Origin: Gnetum montanum
Taxonomy: Eukaryota; Streptophyta; Gnetopsida; Gnetales; Gnetaceae
NCBI GenBank assembly: GCA_015680685.1
Contig: MNCI01012642.1
Location: forward strand, 931,594-953,055
Length of the DNA stretch: 21,462 nucleotides
Direction: 5' to 3'
Below are positions 1 to 10,089 of this stretch, piece after piece. The first letter of the stretch is position 1. Every line of letters starts with the position of its first letter. The position numbers and the translations under genes were made by a program. Under the pieces are notes generated by a model. The model was not told where the DNA came from, made no database searches, and saw only the letters and a list, made by a program, of their open reading frames with translations.

Positions 1-96
1 AAATGAAGGGAGTGCCGCCTCTTATTTATAGATATGGCGGCAGGACGCGATATCGCGTACGTGATATCGCGGCCCAGTGCAAGTCGCATCTCATCA
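1..96 (-). mobile_element. U3 start of a CpG-rich gypsy-type LTR (partial, runs off left edge)
   Basis: Read on the minus strand, this segment opens with TGATGAG at 96-90, the same 7-bp terminus as both LTRs of the element at 2178-14074. A TATA box (TATAAAT, 24-30) follows about 66 bp in, in the same order as in the other LTRs. The DNA just right of 96 has no purine tract on the minus strand, so this is more likely the outer edge of a 5' LTR, or a solo LTR, than a 3' LTR. The element body would then lie left of the window. Unlike nearly all of the window the segment keeps many CpG pairs, which suggests recent insertion. Family membership is inferred from the terminus and layout, because only about 96 bp are visible. 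Confidence 0.6.
14..71 (-). promoter_or_regulatory. LTR promoter with TATA box and CG-rich palindromes
   Basis: The minus-strand TATA box (24-30) lies between the two arms of an inverted repeat, gccgcc at 14-19 and ggcggc at 36-41. Just upstream in the transcription sense is a near-perfect 26-bp palindrome at 46-71, with arms cgcgatatc and gatatcgcg around gcgtacgt. The symmetry and position suggest binding sites or a hairpin in U3. The function is inferred. Confidence 0.45.
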
Positions 97-1019
97 CTTG
101 TGTATAATAATTTCTTGGAAGATTCTAAATTTATGATTAGATAATCTTCAATTACACAACAGATGTTGAAGAGTACAAGGTATACAACGTAAACTTTGCA
201 ACACTAAAACTATTACTAGTTTAATGATTATGACTCACAATTTGGTTATTACTTTTATTTTTATTCTTTTTGAGTTATTTATCCATTAGGTCTCTAATTG
301 TTTTTGGTTAAGGTGATATGCTTAGAATAATGCTGCCAAAATAGCTTGCATAGGATATCTATCAATTATCCATTAGTCACAAATGAAATTGTAATTATTA
401 TTTATTAATTTTTATTAGTTAATCATATTCCTTTCTTATGAGTTTTTAAATCTTTTATAAATAAAAAAAATGGATTTTTTAATAATTATGTTATGAACAT
501 GAATATTTTAATAGAGAAGACACTTGAGGTATGCTATGTAAACTTGTTTATAATTATTAATAGTTATTGATCATATGATGAGGAGCTTCTTTGAATACCA
601 CAATTCAAGCTCATTCAAGAGTTCAAGATCCAAAACAAACTCATAATTGAACAAGGAAAAGAAAGGTAAATTTATTCTTGCTTAATGAAAAGAAACACAA
701 TGCAAAAGTGGAAGCATAAGACTCACCAATGATAGATAATTAACAAATCAATTCCTTACCTTACTCTTGACATAAGGAGATAAGGACCATCAAGATAATG
801 ATCCCAATTGAAGTCTCATAATGATTAATGAGAGCTACAATAATAACTCATTTGGAGTTAATCTCCTAACTCTCTTGTCATCATGCTCATGTTGTCACAA
901 TTCCACCATTACGTAGAACAATAAATATACAAAGCTTTTAAGAAAAAGCCATTTGATGAAATTCCTACTAGAAAATGCTAGGGTTTCATGTTAAAATTTA
1001 TGATTCTTATTAAGCTTGA
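97..1019. other. A+T-rich intergenic DNA, no gene recognised
   Basis: All frames are broken by stops, and no protein family, RNA gene, LTR end or tandem repeat could be recognised. If the element at 14075-21199 once extended left of 2178, its 5' LTR and primer site should lie somewhere here or in the next kilobase. No TGATGAG terminus, TTGATG/CATCAA array or tRNA-Asp-type primer site is visible. Confidence 0.5.
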
Positions 1020-1640
1020 ATTCAAAATTTTAGAGAAGATAGAACATTGAATTTAGAATCTTAGAATCCATTAAATAATCTTATCTAAAATAAGTAAGGT
1101 TGTTAGAAAAGGAGGTTGATCTTTTTTATTTAACAAGAGATTACTTGATTTTTATTTTTGATAATGTTAGGACTTTCCACAAAGTGAACTTGTCTTTTAG
1201 TTGTTGGAGATTTTTCCTTGTTGTTTTTAGGTATATTAACCATCTTTTTAATCATATCATTCATTTCATAAAAATACAAAAGATCATACATTACAATGTT
1301 GAATTCACCTCTTTTAAATCTTGAACTAGATCATAAGCTTTGTGCTAATCTATAACTTCATGTTGAGGTGGGGTTCTAGGTATAGAAGATGGGTTTGATT
1401 GTTGTTGAATATTTACTTAAGATGGTTTCATTTTGTTATTTGTGTTATTTTGACTAGGGATTCTTTTGTTGGAAGGAGTACAAGGATTATTTCTAGTTTG
1501 TTATTGAGTAGTATTTATAATGTCACTAAGTTTACACTAGCGAGTGTTATGTGGGTTGGGATCACTCACCATGACTTGTTCACAAGAGGTAACTTCTTTG
1601 TTTTGTTTTTCATGAGAAATGTTAAGGACCATAATTGGGG
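1020..1640 (-). pseudogene. Decayed gag/protease fragment of another gypsy-type retroelement
   Basis: The minus-strand frames give a broken polypeptide that reads like the end of gag leading into a retroviral-type aspartic protease. A Q/N/P/S-rich stretch (about 1560-1375) is followed by YDLVQDLK near 1330. After a frame change come VMYDLLYFYEMN (about 1290-1250) and KRQVHFVESPN (about 1180-1150). Near 1070-1050 is LMDSKILNS, which resembles a D-S-G-A-S active-site stretch with the glycine lost. The style differs from the Athila-like gag elsewhere in the window, so a second gypsy lineage is likely. Several stops and at least one frameshift make it non-functional. The call rests on remembered family patterns, without an alignment, so it is moderate at best. 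No RT or LTR belonging to it was found nearby. Confidence 0.4.
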
Positions 1641-1654
1641 CTTTTCCACTTTGT

Positions 1655-1821
1655 TAATTTTAAGCATCGTAACCATATAATGCTTGACTAGGAATGCTAA
1701 GGATGGAAACCATACAATAATTTTAAGCATTGTAACCATATAATCAAGCATATAATGTTTAGGAATGTTATGATACTTCATGAAGTCGAAGGGATTGTTG
1801 ACTAGGAAAGCTAAGGATGGA
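1655..1821. repeat. Short direct duplication
   Basis: A segment starting taattttaagcat(c/t)gtaaccatataat and ending gactaggaa(t/a)gctaaggatgga occurs at 1655-1707 and again at 1718-1821. The second copy carries about 50 extra bases in the middle. The copies are otherwise close to identical, so the duplication is younger than most of the surrounding decay. No function is apparent. Confidence 0.6.
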
Positions 1822-2177
1822 TTGACAATCATCTTAGTTGGAATCCTTCATAGGATATAGGTTGGAAAATGTGAAGCTCATTTTTTTCTTAGAGTGAAAT
1901 GATAGGTAGTAGGTTAATTAGGGTTAGGGTAAGAGATCTTCTATGAAATGTGCTATAAGAACTTTCTTTGCTCATAAAATGAATAGAGTAAGAAATATAA
2001 ATGTTGGTAAACTTTAAAATAACATTTTATGTAAAATAAAAATAAATAGGAAAGTAGTTTATAGTTTCAAAATTGAAGTTGCAATAGATTTAAAATACAA
2101 AACATTGAATTTAAAATTTTAGAAAAGTAAACTTAAAACAAAGTGATGTAATTAAAACAAACCATCCTACTAAAGGT
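1822..2177. other. A+T-rich DNA left of element 1, no gene recognised
   Basis: No coding frame or RNA gene is supported. If element 1 inserted into the gag region of element 2, the 5' part of that gag should lie here. By eye this stretch does not match the corresponding N-terminal gag region of element 1 (about 13030-12470 minus). Confidence 0.4.
2173..2177. repeat. Candidate target-site duplication, left copy (aaggt)
   Basis: The five bases directly outside the left LTR are aaggt, and the five directly outside the right LTR (14075-14079) are aagtt. Four of five match, as expected for an old 5-bp duplication made by a gypsy-type integrase. Confidence 0.55.
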
Positions 2178-3076
2178 TGATGAGCATTGACTATATCCTA
2201 CACCCAACCATATGAATTATTAGCATTCACTTAGTAATGTAGTCAAATTCCAGGGATTTTAGGTTTCTAAGTAAACTAACTCTAGGAGGTGAATCTAACT
2301 CATGGCAATCATTGTTTTCCCAATCACACTTGTGAAGTGCAAGTGTATGGTTAAGTGTAATTGAGGCATATGATTTTTATCATTTTATCTTTTATGAATT
2401 AAGTCGCAAAAGAATAAAGAATAAAGTAATTTTAATGTTTAACTAACTAATTGATGTAAGAATTAACTAATGTCTAAGTATTCCTAACATAAGCATCCAT
2501 TCCCACTTTCTATACACATCCTGAACACATTTAATGCTACTGGGTTACCAAATGTTAAGCATTACTGGGATTACTAAGCATCAAGCATATGCTCAAAGTG
2601 GTCATACTTATGTGCTTTAATTAATCACTATTTAATCTATATTAATTAATCACTTAATTACTTAAAACACTAAAGGAAATTACTTGAAATATTAAATGGT
2701 TAAGTAAAAAAATTAATATTTTTCAATGTGTGCAAGGTTTATCAATAAGTTCATCTTTATTGCTGCACACATTATAGTGCTTAGGTACAACAATGCTCAA
2801 ATAAAGATCTGTATACTCTTTGACTCCTACTACAAGCACTTAGAAAATATTCTAACTCTTGAGTGGAAAAACTACAAGAGCTTCATTACAACTATAAGAC
2901 TTTATGCCATAAATAGTGTAGAAGGCACAGATTTATAGGCAAAAATAGGATGTGCCATCAACAAGTACACATCAACTGGTCAAACCTGGTTTCAACAGGA
3001 TCATGTCGATGAGGTCCCATCAACGAGGTTGCGTTGATAACATCTCATCAATGCGGCCAAACCATGTGACTCATCA
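2178..3076 (-). repeat. 3' LTR of element 1 (899 bp)
   Basis: This LTR aligns over its full length with 13188-14074. It starts TGATGAG on the plus strand and ends CTCATCA, a perfect 7-bp inverted terminus. In the transcription (minus) sense it carries an array of TTGATG/CATCAA motifs (about 3060-2959), a TATA box (TATAAAT, 2937-2931) and an AATAAA polyadenylation-type signal (2761-2756). Both ends are defined by where similarity to the other LTR stops, and by the adjoining purine tract on the inner side. Confidence 0.92.
2931..2937 (-). promoter_or_regulatory. TATA box of the 3' LTR of element 1
   Basis: TATAAAT on the minus strand, about 140 bp from the U3 end, at the equivalent place in the partner LTR (13929-13935). 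Confidence 0.65.
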
Positions 3077-3086
3077 TATCCCCATG
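3077..3086 (-). promoter_or_regulatory. Decayed polypurine tract of element 1
   Basis: On the minus strand the sequence immediately before the 3' LTR is CATGGGGATA, followed by TGATGAG. It is short, but it matches in position and form the GTGGGGGTA that precedes the 3' LTR of the plus-strand element at 20606. In LTR elements this tract primes second-strand DNA synthesis. Confidence 0.6.
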
Positions 3087-3309
3087 ATTGAATGAAAACT
3101 TATCCTTGAGTTCTTTACAAAATTTGGGAAGGGATGGGATTATTAACACACAAAAAAAAAACATACAAATAACACAATAAAAACTAAGTGTCCAAGTATA
3201 CAATTTTACAATGATTACAAAAATTTTGATGTTCAAGATAACAAAATTGAACACTAGGAAAAAATTGAGAAATAAAATTCCTTTAATGATATAAAGAAGA
3301 TGAAGAAGA

Positions 3310-4799
3310 TCAAATGGCCCTAGGCAATGGAGGTGCTTGATGTTTTGAAGGACTTTCTGCTGCTTTAGACACACGTGGTGGTTGAGGCTGTTGTGGTTTT
3401 CCTATAGTAGCTACAACTTCTGGTGGAAGATGAAAGGTGTCCAAGAGTGCCTTCATCTTCTCCTCCATACTTTTAGGATCATTTACAATCCATGCTACAT
3501 TACTAATGTGGGATGGAATGGGAATATTCCACATACAAGGCATTATAGGGAATAGATCCTTAACATTCATGAACTAAACAACAAATTGTTTATGTTCAAT
3601 ATCGAATGCTCTAAGTGCATTGTGTAGCTCATGGTAATCGTTCATTTGCTTAGTTAGGTTCTTAGTAGTTGATCATTGATTAGTGAACTTCGCTTTAAGA
3701 ACCTTGAGTTTGACATTGGCAATCTCAAGCTTCTACTTGGTATCTTTGTGATGCTTAAACTCTATCTTGTACAACAAGTATGAGCTAACCACTTGTTTCT
3801 CTAATTTTGATCATAGACTTTTGGCAGTTAGCATTACTAGATTTGCATAATAGAGATTGACAAGATCCATGTACTTTATCATCTCCTTGATCTACAACTC
3901 CTTCATGCATATTTCTACTTTATTTTAGTCATTAAGCCCATTAAACATAGGCTTCTAGACGTCACCTCCTTCCTTGAGCTACTCGAGGGCCTCATTAATT
4001 TTCACCTTCATAATCTAAATGTGATTTTCATTAATTTCTTTCTGTAGGAAAACCTAATCTTTGTAATGGTTCTTAACTCTATTAAATTTGAGAGCCTCTT
4101 TCTTCTAAGCAATTATTATATTACAAATTTTTTGCGAAGGGCATGGACTTCCTCCATGTAGAGATTTTTGTTTTCGGCTACCAATCTTCTTAGTTAGTGC
4201 ATCGAACTTCTTACAATCGACTCCATAACACTGTTGCATTCATTCCTTTCTAATGTCAAGATTTTCTTGCATTAGGATCTCTACAAGGTTTTTTCTAGTT
4301 TCTGGTAACCAAAGGGCCTGTGTAATGGCTTTCACCAAGTAAGACATTGAAATGTCCTTAATCTTGACTATTGAACCAACTTTTTGATTGTTCTAGAACA
4401 GGCATGTTTCTTCCATGTAACACTCCTCACTGGGAGTGATTATGGGCCACATGGGAGAGTTTTGCAGTTGAGCTTTGACTTCTGGTAGTGCAAACTTTAA
4501 GACAGGTCCAAAGTTTAACTCTTGGAGCATCAATTTTTTGATCTCCTTATTCATGATCTACTTGAGGCAAGCTGCCATTAAGGTAAACTCAAGGTTTGGT
4601 TTGGGTTCAGGTGCTTCATCTTAGTGAGACTATTCTGTTGTGGCCACTTCTTTAGGAAATTGTCAAATAGATTCCTCTTTGGGATCCTCTCAAAGAGGTC
4701 CCATTGAATGGGTCTCTGCTTGCTCATGAGGCTATTCTTGGCCCCTTCTTGTTCATGGTCATTTGTCCCTTCATTGGGATGGTCCTCCTTCATGTACAT
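3310..4799 (-). pseudogene. Extra 3' ORF of element 1 (function unknown, Lys/Glu-rich, coiled-coil-like)
   Basis: Between integrase and the 3' LTR the minus strand holds a decayed frame of roughly 480 codons. It begins near 4799 (MYMKEDHPNEG), shifts frame near 4580, and then runs to the stop at 3310 with fewer stops than expected for such A+T-rich DNA; most look like single C-to-T changes. The middle (about 4500-3600) is rich in Lys, Glu, Leu and Ile and looks helical or coiled-coil. The end (3570-3310) is the longest open piece, 86 residues, with a Pro/Gln-rich tail. No signal peptide or clear membrane segment is visible, so it does not look like an envelope protein, although it occupies the position where Athila-type elements carry env-like ORFs. 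I do not recognise the family. It lies in the sense orientation, about 460 bp downstream of an LTR-like promoter motif at 5260-5350. Confidence 0.45.
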
Positions 4800-5259
4800 G
4801 TTTCCCTTTTAGCATCATCTATGATCATAAGATAATCAAGGATTAGCATTCAATGTGTAACTTATAACATTTTAGTACATTGTATCATTGGGAAGTTACA
4901 CTTAGGCTAAACTTAGACCATGGTAGATTGGTTATTTTATTATCATTTAAATGATTTTTAACTTAGAATGTTATTGGAGCTTGTTGGAAGGGTTTAACTT
5001 TCATAAATTAATGCTTTAATGTTGGTTTCTTAGTTAAACCTTTGTGGGAGATAGAAAACATTTTAAAAATTTTCTATCAAAAGCTTAAGGTTTGTGTCCC
5101 CCACAATGAAGAGCTTACCTTCAGTAGCTACAAGGTTGAAGAACAGAGTAAATTAGACAAACAATTAGGAAGTTATGGCTCTTGGAAGGTTCTGGGCTCT
5201 AGAAAGTTGAAAAACTTTTCCCTCATTTTGGCTCATATGTGAAAATTTCTTAAGTGTGG

Positions 5260-5350
5260 CCATGTGTATATAGATAGTTTTTGCCTTAAGTCGATGGGGT
5301 CCCATTAATGGGGTCTCACCTACACATCCCCTCCGTTAATAGAGTTGATG
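5260..5350 (-). promoter_or_regulatory. LTR-like promoter module inside element 1
   Basis: In the minus sense there are TTGATG-type motifs (5350-5291, including a palindromic stretch around tcgatggggtcccattaatgg on the plus strand) followed by a TATA-like TATATA at 5272-5267. The order and orientation match U3 of the LTRs. It lies upstream of the extra ORF starting at 4799. It could be an internal promoter, a captured LTR fragment, or chance similarity. Confidence 0.3.
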
Positions 5351-6067
5351 TACACAATTTTTCACATTAAATAATTCAAAAAATACAAGGAGTTTTTACA
5401 TGAAATTGAAGTCTATGTAGAGCCAGAAAAGCCATGAACATGATGAAATGCTAGAAGAGGGCTTGAAAATTCACAAAATTAGAGAATTTGATGGAATAAT
5501 GAAATTTTATTGAAGAAAATGTCTTAAGGAGTGCATACTTGGATGCAACCAATGGGGGTGCATGAAAGATTTGATTGTGAGAATGCCTAAGGATAAGGAA
5601 CTTAACTAATCCAACCAAGAGATATGTAAGTGGGTCCTCCCCATAACAAACTCATGCCCTTTTTTTCTTACATAGCCTTAACTAAGGAGTCAATGGATCC
5701 CATAGTTGATTAATGGTTACAAAAAGTTAAGGACCTAATCTAGAAGGATCTACCTAAGAATTTCAACACATCAAACTAAGACATTGAAAAAGACATGGAA
5801 ATTGACAGTGAGGTGAGTTATGTAAAGCATAGGCAGAAGAGAGAGAAAGTGGAATGGAGTTTTGAATTTTGGTCACATGAAGTCCCTTGTGGATCTTATG
5901 CTTAAATGAATCGATAAAGTTCATCCTTAGTCCAAATCAAAACCAACCACTTTTAGTAACTTTGCATCAACACTCTAAGACTAGTCCATCCTCTCAAGAC
6001 ATAATAATGCTTCCATAGATCAATCACCATTCCTTATTTGAGAAGAAAAGAGAATTAGGAAGTGAGA
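5351..6067 (-). other. 3' region of element 1, no gene recognised
   Basis: All frames are broken and no domain is visible. The part next to 6067 continues the similarity with the plus-strand element for some distance, and then similarity fades. It is probably untranslated spacer or a fully decayed ORF. Confidence 0.4.
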
Positions 6068-6168
6068 AAGGGCCTTAGTTAGAGGATACCTTCATGCATG
6101 GGTAGCATGTCTTTCTAGTCTCATAACTAGTGCTTGTAGTCCATTATTTTTTCTAAGGGATGTGCTTT
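6068..6168 (-). other. Conserved block shared by both elements (copy in element 1)
   Basis: Read on the minus strand from 6168, this 101-bp block matches 17472-17573 on the plus strand at about 90% identity by eye, from aaagcacatccctta to aaggccctt. That is better than the surrounding spacer and better than gag. The frame has stops here but is more open in the other copy. Its role is unknown; in both elements it lies about 700 bp after the end of the coding region and next to an A-rich purine tract. Confidence 0.65.
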
Positions 6169-6890
6169 GAATTCCCATCAATTTTTTTATTTTAATTTTT
6201 TTTGAAATTTTATGTTTTTATGGATTTTTGGATAAGAACCACATCATGCAAAGACTTATTAACTTCCTGTTATTGGTTGACATGGTATATTAAGAAATCC
6301 ATAAATAACACTCATGCACTCAAGTAAGTAGAAAGGTATAGAGAGCATTGAATCCCCTTGAAGTCAAACCCTTTTCAAACCTTTGAATCTTTCCCAAGTT
6401 TGGAAACTACCAAAGTGACAAGTTTGTTTAAGTTTCATTAATGAAAAGGGATCTCATACTTCCAAAACCAGGAAGTCCATAGCGTTTGTAGATGGGTGAA
6501 TGACATGGACTCATTACCTATTCCATGAAAAAAAAACTTTGTCTTAGTCATTAATCTTCAAAATTCAAAAATAGAAACCAAATATTAGTAATCAAAAACA
6601 TTAAGTACAAACCACCATTAGAAAAATACTATAACATCATTGTGTCCTAATAGCAATAATGCAATTTATTAGAAAATAATAAGAAAACACTCTGAATAAA
6701 GTAAAATATAAAAGAAATTGTAAAATATTCAAGAAAGATAAAATGTACTAATGATGTAAAAAAATGGGAAAAATAAGTAAATTATATAAAAAAGTGTAAA
6801 AATAATAGTGTAAAAAAAATAGTGTAAAAACTAAAGAGCCACTTTAATGATTAGCACAGATGGACATCTCCCTCACAACTGAGTTAAAAG
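6169..6890 (-). other. Post-integrase A+T-rich spacer of element 1
   Basis: This very A+T-rich stretch follows integrase. It includes a purine-rich tract in the minus sense (about 6225-6185) and a segment (about 6440-6350) containing tgaaacttaaa and cttcaagggga motifs that recur at about 17146-17235. The same spacer follows the unknown ORF in element 2, which shows where the two elements re-align after the missing pol. Confidence 0.55.
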
Positions 6891-7149
6891 GAGGGGACAT
6901 GAAAAATTGAGTGAGGTTGTCCATTCGATAAGGTGTTGCATGCACTTGCTTGCTTAGGCTCATGGAAAGGTCTGATTTGTTGCATGTTGACCAATTGCTT
7001 CCTATTTGGGCTTTCAAGCTTGTAGATCAACATGATCCCAGGAGAAAAGGTTTAATAAATAATATAAAGCCCTTCCTACAATGTTTGAAACTTAGTTTTC
7101 TGAGATGCATGTGTGGGGTTCTAGTAGAGAACCTTGTCTTCAAGTTTAG

Positions 7150-8270
7150 ATTTTACTTATTCTAAGCTCGTGAAATTTTTTTATTAAATGCTTTGTAAAC
7201 CTCATTCAAAGGTAGGGCCACCAATCTATTCTCATCTAGTAAATTAAGGTTGAAAAATCTTTATTTTTGTGCTAGGATCAAGTTAAGGTCAAGGTCATAA
7301 GTTGTTAAAAGTGTATAGAGCTCAGATTAAATTAGAAGAGTTGGAAGTTTTCTAGACACCAGGTCATAGGGAGAGTAGCCTATAGGGAGTTTCCATGTAA
7401 ATTGGTAGGCTCAAATGGTATCGTTGAGTATTGTGCTCTTGTCTCTCCTATATTTGCTAATTATTCTTGTTAGGATCTTATAAATCTTCCTGTTGGTAAC
7501 CTTTGCTTGATTGTTGGCTTGGGGGTGGTAGGGTGTTGTTAATTTGTGTTATACCCCCAAGTGTTGCATGAGCTTGCAAAATGTAGCACTTGTAAAATGA
7601 GTACCATTATTAGAAATTAGTGCACATGGCATCCCAAACATATTTACAACATTATGTTGTACAAATCTAGCAATAGTGGAGGATGTACAATTAGTGATGG
7701 CTACTACCTTTGCCTATTGTGTACAATAGTCAACAATAACTATTATGTACACCTTTTCATTCGACATGGGTGTGATAGAACCCATGAAGTCTATGACCCA
7801 TATGATCAAGGGTTTAAGTGGTTAAATCCACTGCTAAGGATCCTCCATTTGAGTGCTCATTCCACCATCTTGTTGACAATGTTTACAAGAGCAGATGAAG
7901 TGGTGAGTGTTCCTAAAGATTGTTGATCAATAATACCTTGCCATCAAGATCTTAATGACTGTGCATCTCCCTACATAGTGGTCTTTGTAAGGATCCTTGT
8001 GAGCATCTTGGAGAACACGTAGTTGGTTAGCATTAGGAACACACCAACGAACTAGGCCATTGATGTACACCTTGTAAAAGTATCTATTGATTTCCATGAA
8101 GCATTTGGCTTGATGAAAAAACTATTCTTTCTTCCTATGGTCTAACTCTTGTGGCATCTCTTGAGTGAGAAGATAAGTGAGGATGCCATCATACCATGTA
8201 GGCTCATTGAGCGCTTGTACATTTATCACACTAGCAAAGAGGAGTTCATCAGGAAATTCATTAGAGAGTA
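7150..8270 (-). pseudogene. Integrase of element 1 (broken)
   Basis: Integrase joins the DNA copy of the element to the host chromosome in the nucleus. The zinc-binding part is visible as a decayed HHCC region with CSCKHC at 7893-7876. The catalytic core shows IDFMGS near 7800, then ALISNNGTH (about 7625-7598) and TTPYHPQANNQ (about 7535-7504). In a working retroviral-type core the residue at 7609-7611 is Asp and the residue at 7501-7503 is Glu. Here they read Asn (AAT) and Lys (AAG), both explained by single G-to-A changes, so two of the three DDE catalytic residues are lost. Stops and frameshifts break the frame repeatedly. It follows RNase H directly, the Ty3/gypsy order. No chromodomain is visible, as expected for the Athila/Tat branch. 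Confidence 0.85.
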
Positions 8271-8295
8271 AAATTTCCTCATCTTTATTGTCCCA

Positions 8296-8650
8296 TCATA
8301 ATTTGGATAGGTGATTAGTGATCACGTTTTCAATTCCTTTGTGATCTACCATTGTGAGATCAAACTCTTGCAAGATCATAAGCCACTGTATGACACGGGG
8401 ACTCACCTTCAGTTTATTCATTAGGAAGCGAATGGCATTATGGTCTATGTTTTCAAACACCTTATATCCAAGCACATAGTGCCTAAATTTCTCCAAGGCA
8501 TACACTACTACCATTGGCTCTTTCTTTGATGTGGTGTATTTTGGTTGTGCACCCACAATGCTTTGGCTTGTGTAGTGGATGTAGTATGGACGTTTTTAAT
8601 CATCCAACTATGTAAGCATAGCTCCAAAGGCATAGTTTGATGTGTCTTTC
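8296..8650 (-). pseudogene. RNase H domain of element 1 (broken)
   Basis: RNase H removes the RNA strand during reverse transcription. The open piece 8556-8296 (86 residues) contains YTTSKKEP, VVYALEKFRHYVLGYK, the IDHNAI block, LQEFDLTMVDHKG and ends NHLSKL, a clear gypsy-type RNase H. The N-terminal part with KDTSNYAFGA lies just upstream (about 8650). Three acidic positions can still be recognised (Asp in KDTS, Glu in KKEP, Asp in IDHN), but the last one, normally Asp before HLS, is Asn (8314-8316). It continues from reverse transcriptase on the same strand and leads into integrase. This is the best-preserved coding piece of the element. Confidence 0.92.
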
Positions 8651-8659
8651 ATGATGTGA

Positions 8660-9650
8660 AATGGACAAAATCAATCAGGGGCTCATAGAATTAAAGTTTC
8701 TACAAGGTTCTCTTTAAGTTGTTGGAATGCCTTTTTGCATTCCTTAGTCCATACGAATGGAGCATCTTTCTTTGTAAGCTTGACCAATAGTTTCGTAATC
8801 TTAGAGAAATTCTTTATGAATTGTTCGTAGTAGCTAGTATGTCTAAGGAATGATCAGACATCTTTAACAGTTTCCGATTGATGAGTTATTCCTTGGATGA
8901 TCCTAATCTTTTAAGGTCCACCTCAATCCTTACTTGAGAAATTCTATGTCTAAACATAATGCCCCCTCAACCATTAGATGGATCTTTTGCAAATTAAGTT
9001 GAAGATTGATAGCCACGCATCTTTTAAGCACTTGATCAAGATGGTCCAAGGCCTGCTTGAATGTAGCACCATAGGTGGAAAATTCATCTATGAAAACTTC
9101 CATCCCACTACCTATCTACTACTAAAAAATGCTAAGGACAAGGAATTTGAAGGTTGCAAGGGTGTTACATAGACCAAATGACATCTTTCTATATGAAAAA
9201 CTCCCTCAGGGACTTGTGAATGTAGTTTTGGCCTGATCTTCAATGCAATCTAAATTTGGTTAGCTATACAAATAATGCTCGGAAATGATGTCCAACACCT
9301 AGTTCACAAATGACAACAAGATATGATCTTTGTAGGTCATCATGTTCAATAGCCTAAAATCAATACACACCATCCACTTGCGACCTTTCTTTGGCATGAT
9401 TACAAGTGGGTAACCCCCTCATTATTCGCAAGTGGATAGATGAACCTCATCTTGAGGAGTTGTTCAGTTTCCTCCTTGAGGATATACTTCAATTTGGGGT
9501 TCAACCATCGCTACTATTGCCTCTTTGGCTTGATGGAAGGATCAATATAGATGTGATGCTAGCATATCTAAGGATCAATCCTAATGAGTTCAAGATATGA
9601 CCAAGTAAAGGCTGTTGGCCATTTGTTAACCATGTTCAACAACTTCTTTT
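8660..9650 (-). pseudogene. Reverse transcriptase of element 1 (broken)
   Basis: Reverse transcriptase copies the element RNA into DNA inside the virus-like particle. On the minus strand one sees VIMPKKGRKWMVCIDFRLLN (about 9404-9345), TYKDHILLSF, DQAKTTFTSP (about 9240-9210), the active-site stretch VFIDEFSTYG (about 9097-9068) and, after frameshifts, SYYEQFIKNFSKITK (about 8835-8790) and KECKKAFQQLKENL. The paired catalytic Asp-Asp reads Asp-Glu (9083-9088). This is a substitution in the metal-binding pair that would be expected to impair activity. At least three frame changes and many stops confirm a pseudogene. The length and motif order match gypsy RT. Confidence 0.9.
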
Positions 9651-9962
9651 CTACTTAAGAGCAAGGTTGACATTAATTATCACTGGGTTTTCATTTTTTA
9701 GAAATTCATACTTCATGCCAACAAGTAGAGTTTTTAACTCTAAGGGCTCATGTTTAAAATTTTTAGGGATTTCCAACTCTTCCCAATAGATGTCATTAGG
9801 TCCATCATTAGAGAGTTGGAGATGAACTTGCTTCATTTCATCCATGTCTTCAACATAGGCACATGTTAGGATCTTAATAGTTTCCATGCAAAGTGTGTTC
9901 CTTTTAAGATTGTTGTTATCCACTAGGTATTCTCTTGTTTTGTGGCTACTACATATCAGCAT
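9651..9962 (-). pseudogene. Linker between protease and reverse transcriptase of element 1
   Basis: This 103-residue open stretch lies upstream of RT. Its end, PLELKTLLVGMKYEFL followed by PVIINVNL, is the conserved segment that precedes RT in Athila-type polyproteins. The first part (SNDGPNDIYWEELEIP) is acidic and poorly conserved. It is part of the pol polyprotein, and the apparent start Met is only the first Met after a stop. Confidence 0.75.
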
Positions 9963-10089
9963 CTTTGGATTTTTGATTTATCTACATACCATTTGCATGT
10001 TATGATTAATGAGCTTTTTATGGCTCATATCTTCTGCACACAGTTGCACCTTGTATTACTATATGCAATGCACATAACTTTCTTCTTCT

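Noticed and set aside
1914-1934. Telomere-like ttagggttaggg
   Set aside because: Only about two units, and not the usual plant TTTAGGG form; too short to mean an interstitial telomere.
2040-2130. Resemblance between 1039-1072 and 2094-2127 (acattgaattta...ttttagaa)
   Set aside because: Short, very A+T-rich and imperfect; chance similarity cannot be excluded.
9406-9600. Plus-strand frames within 6950-11124
   Set aside because: They are antisense shadows of the minus-strand pol and gag of element 1.
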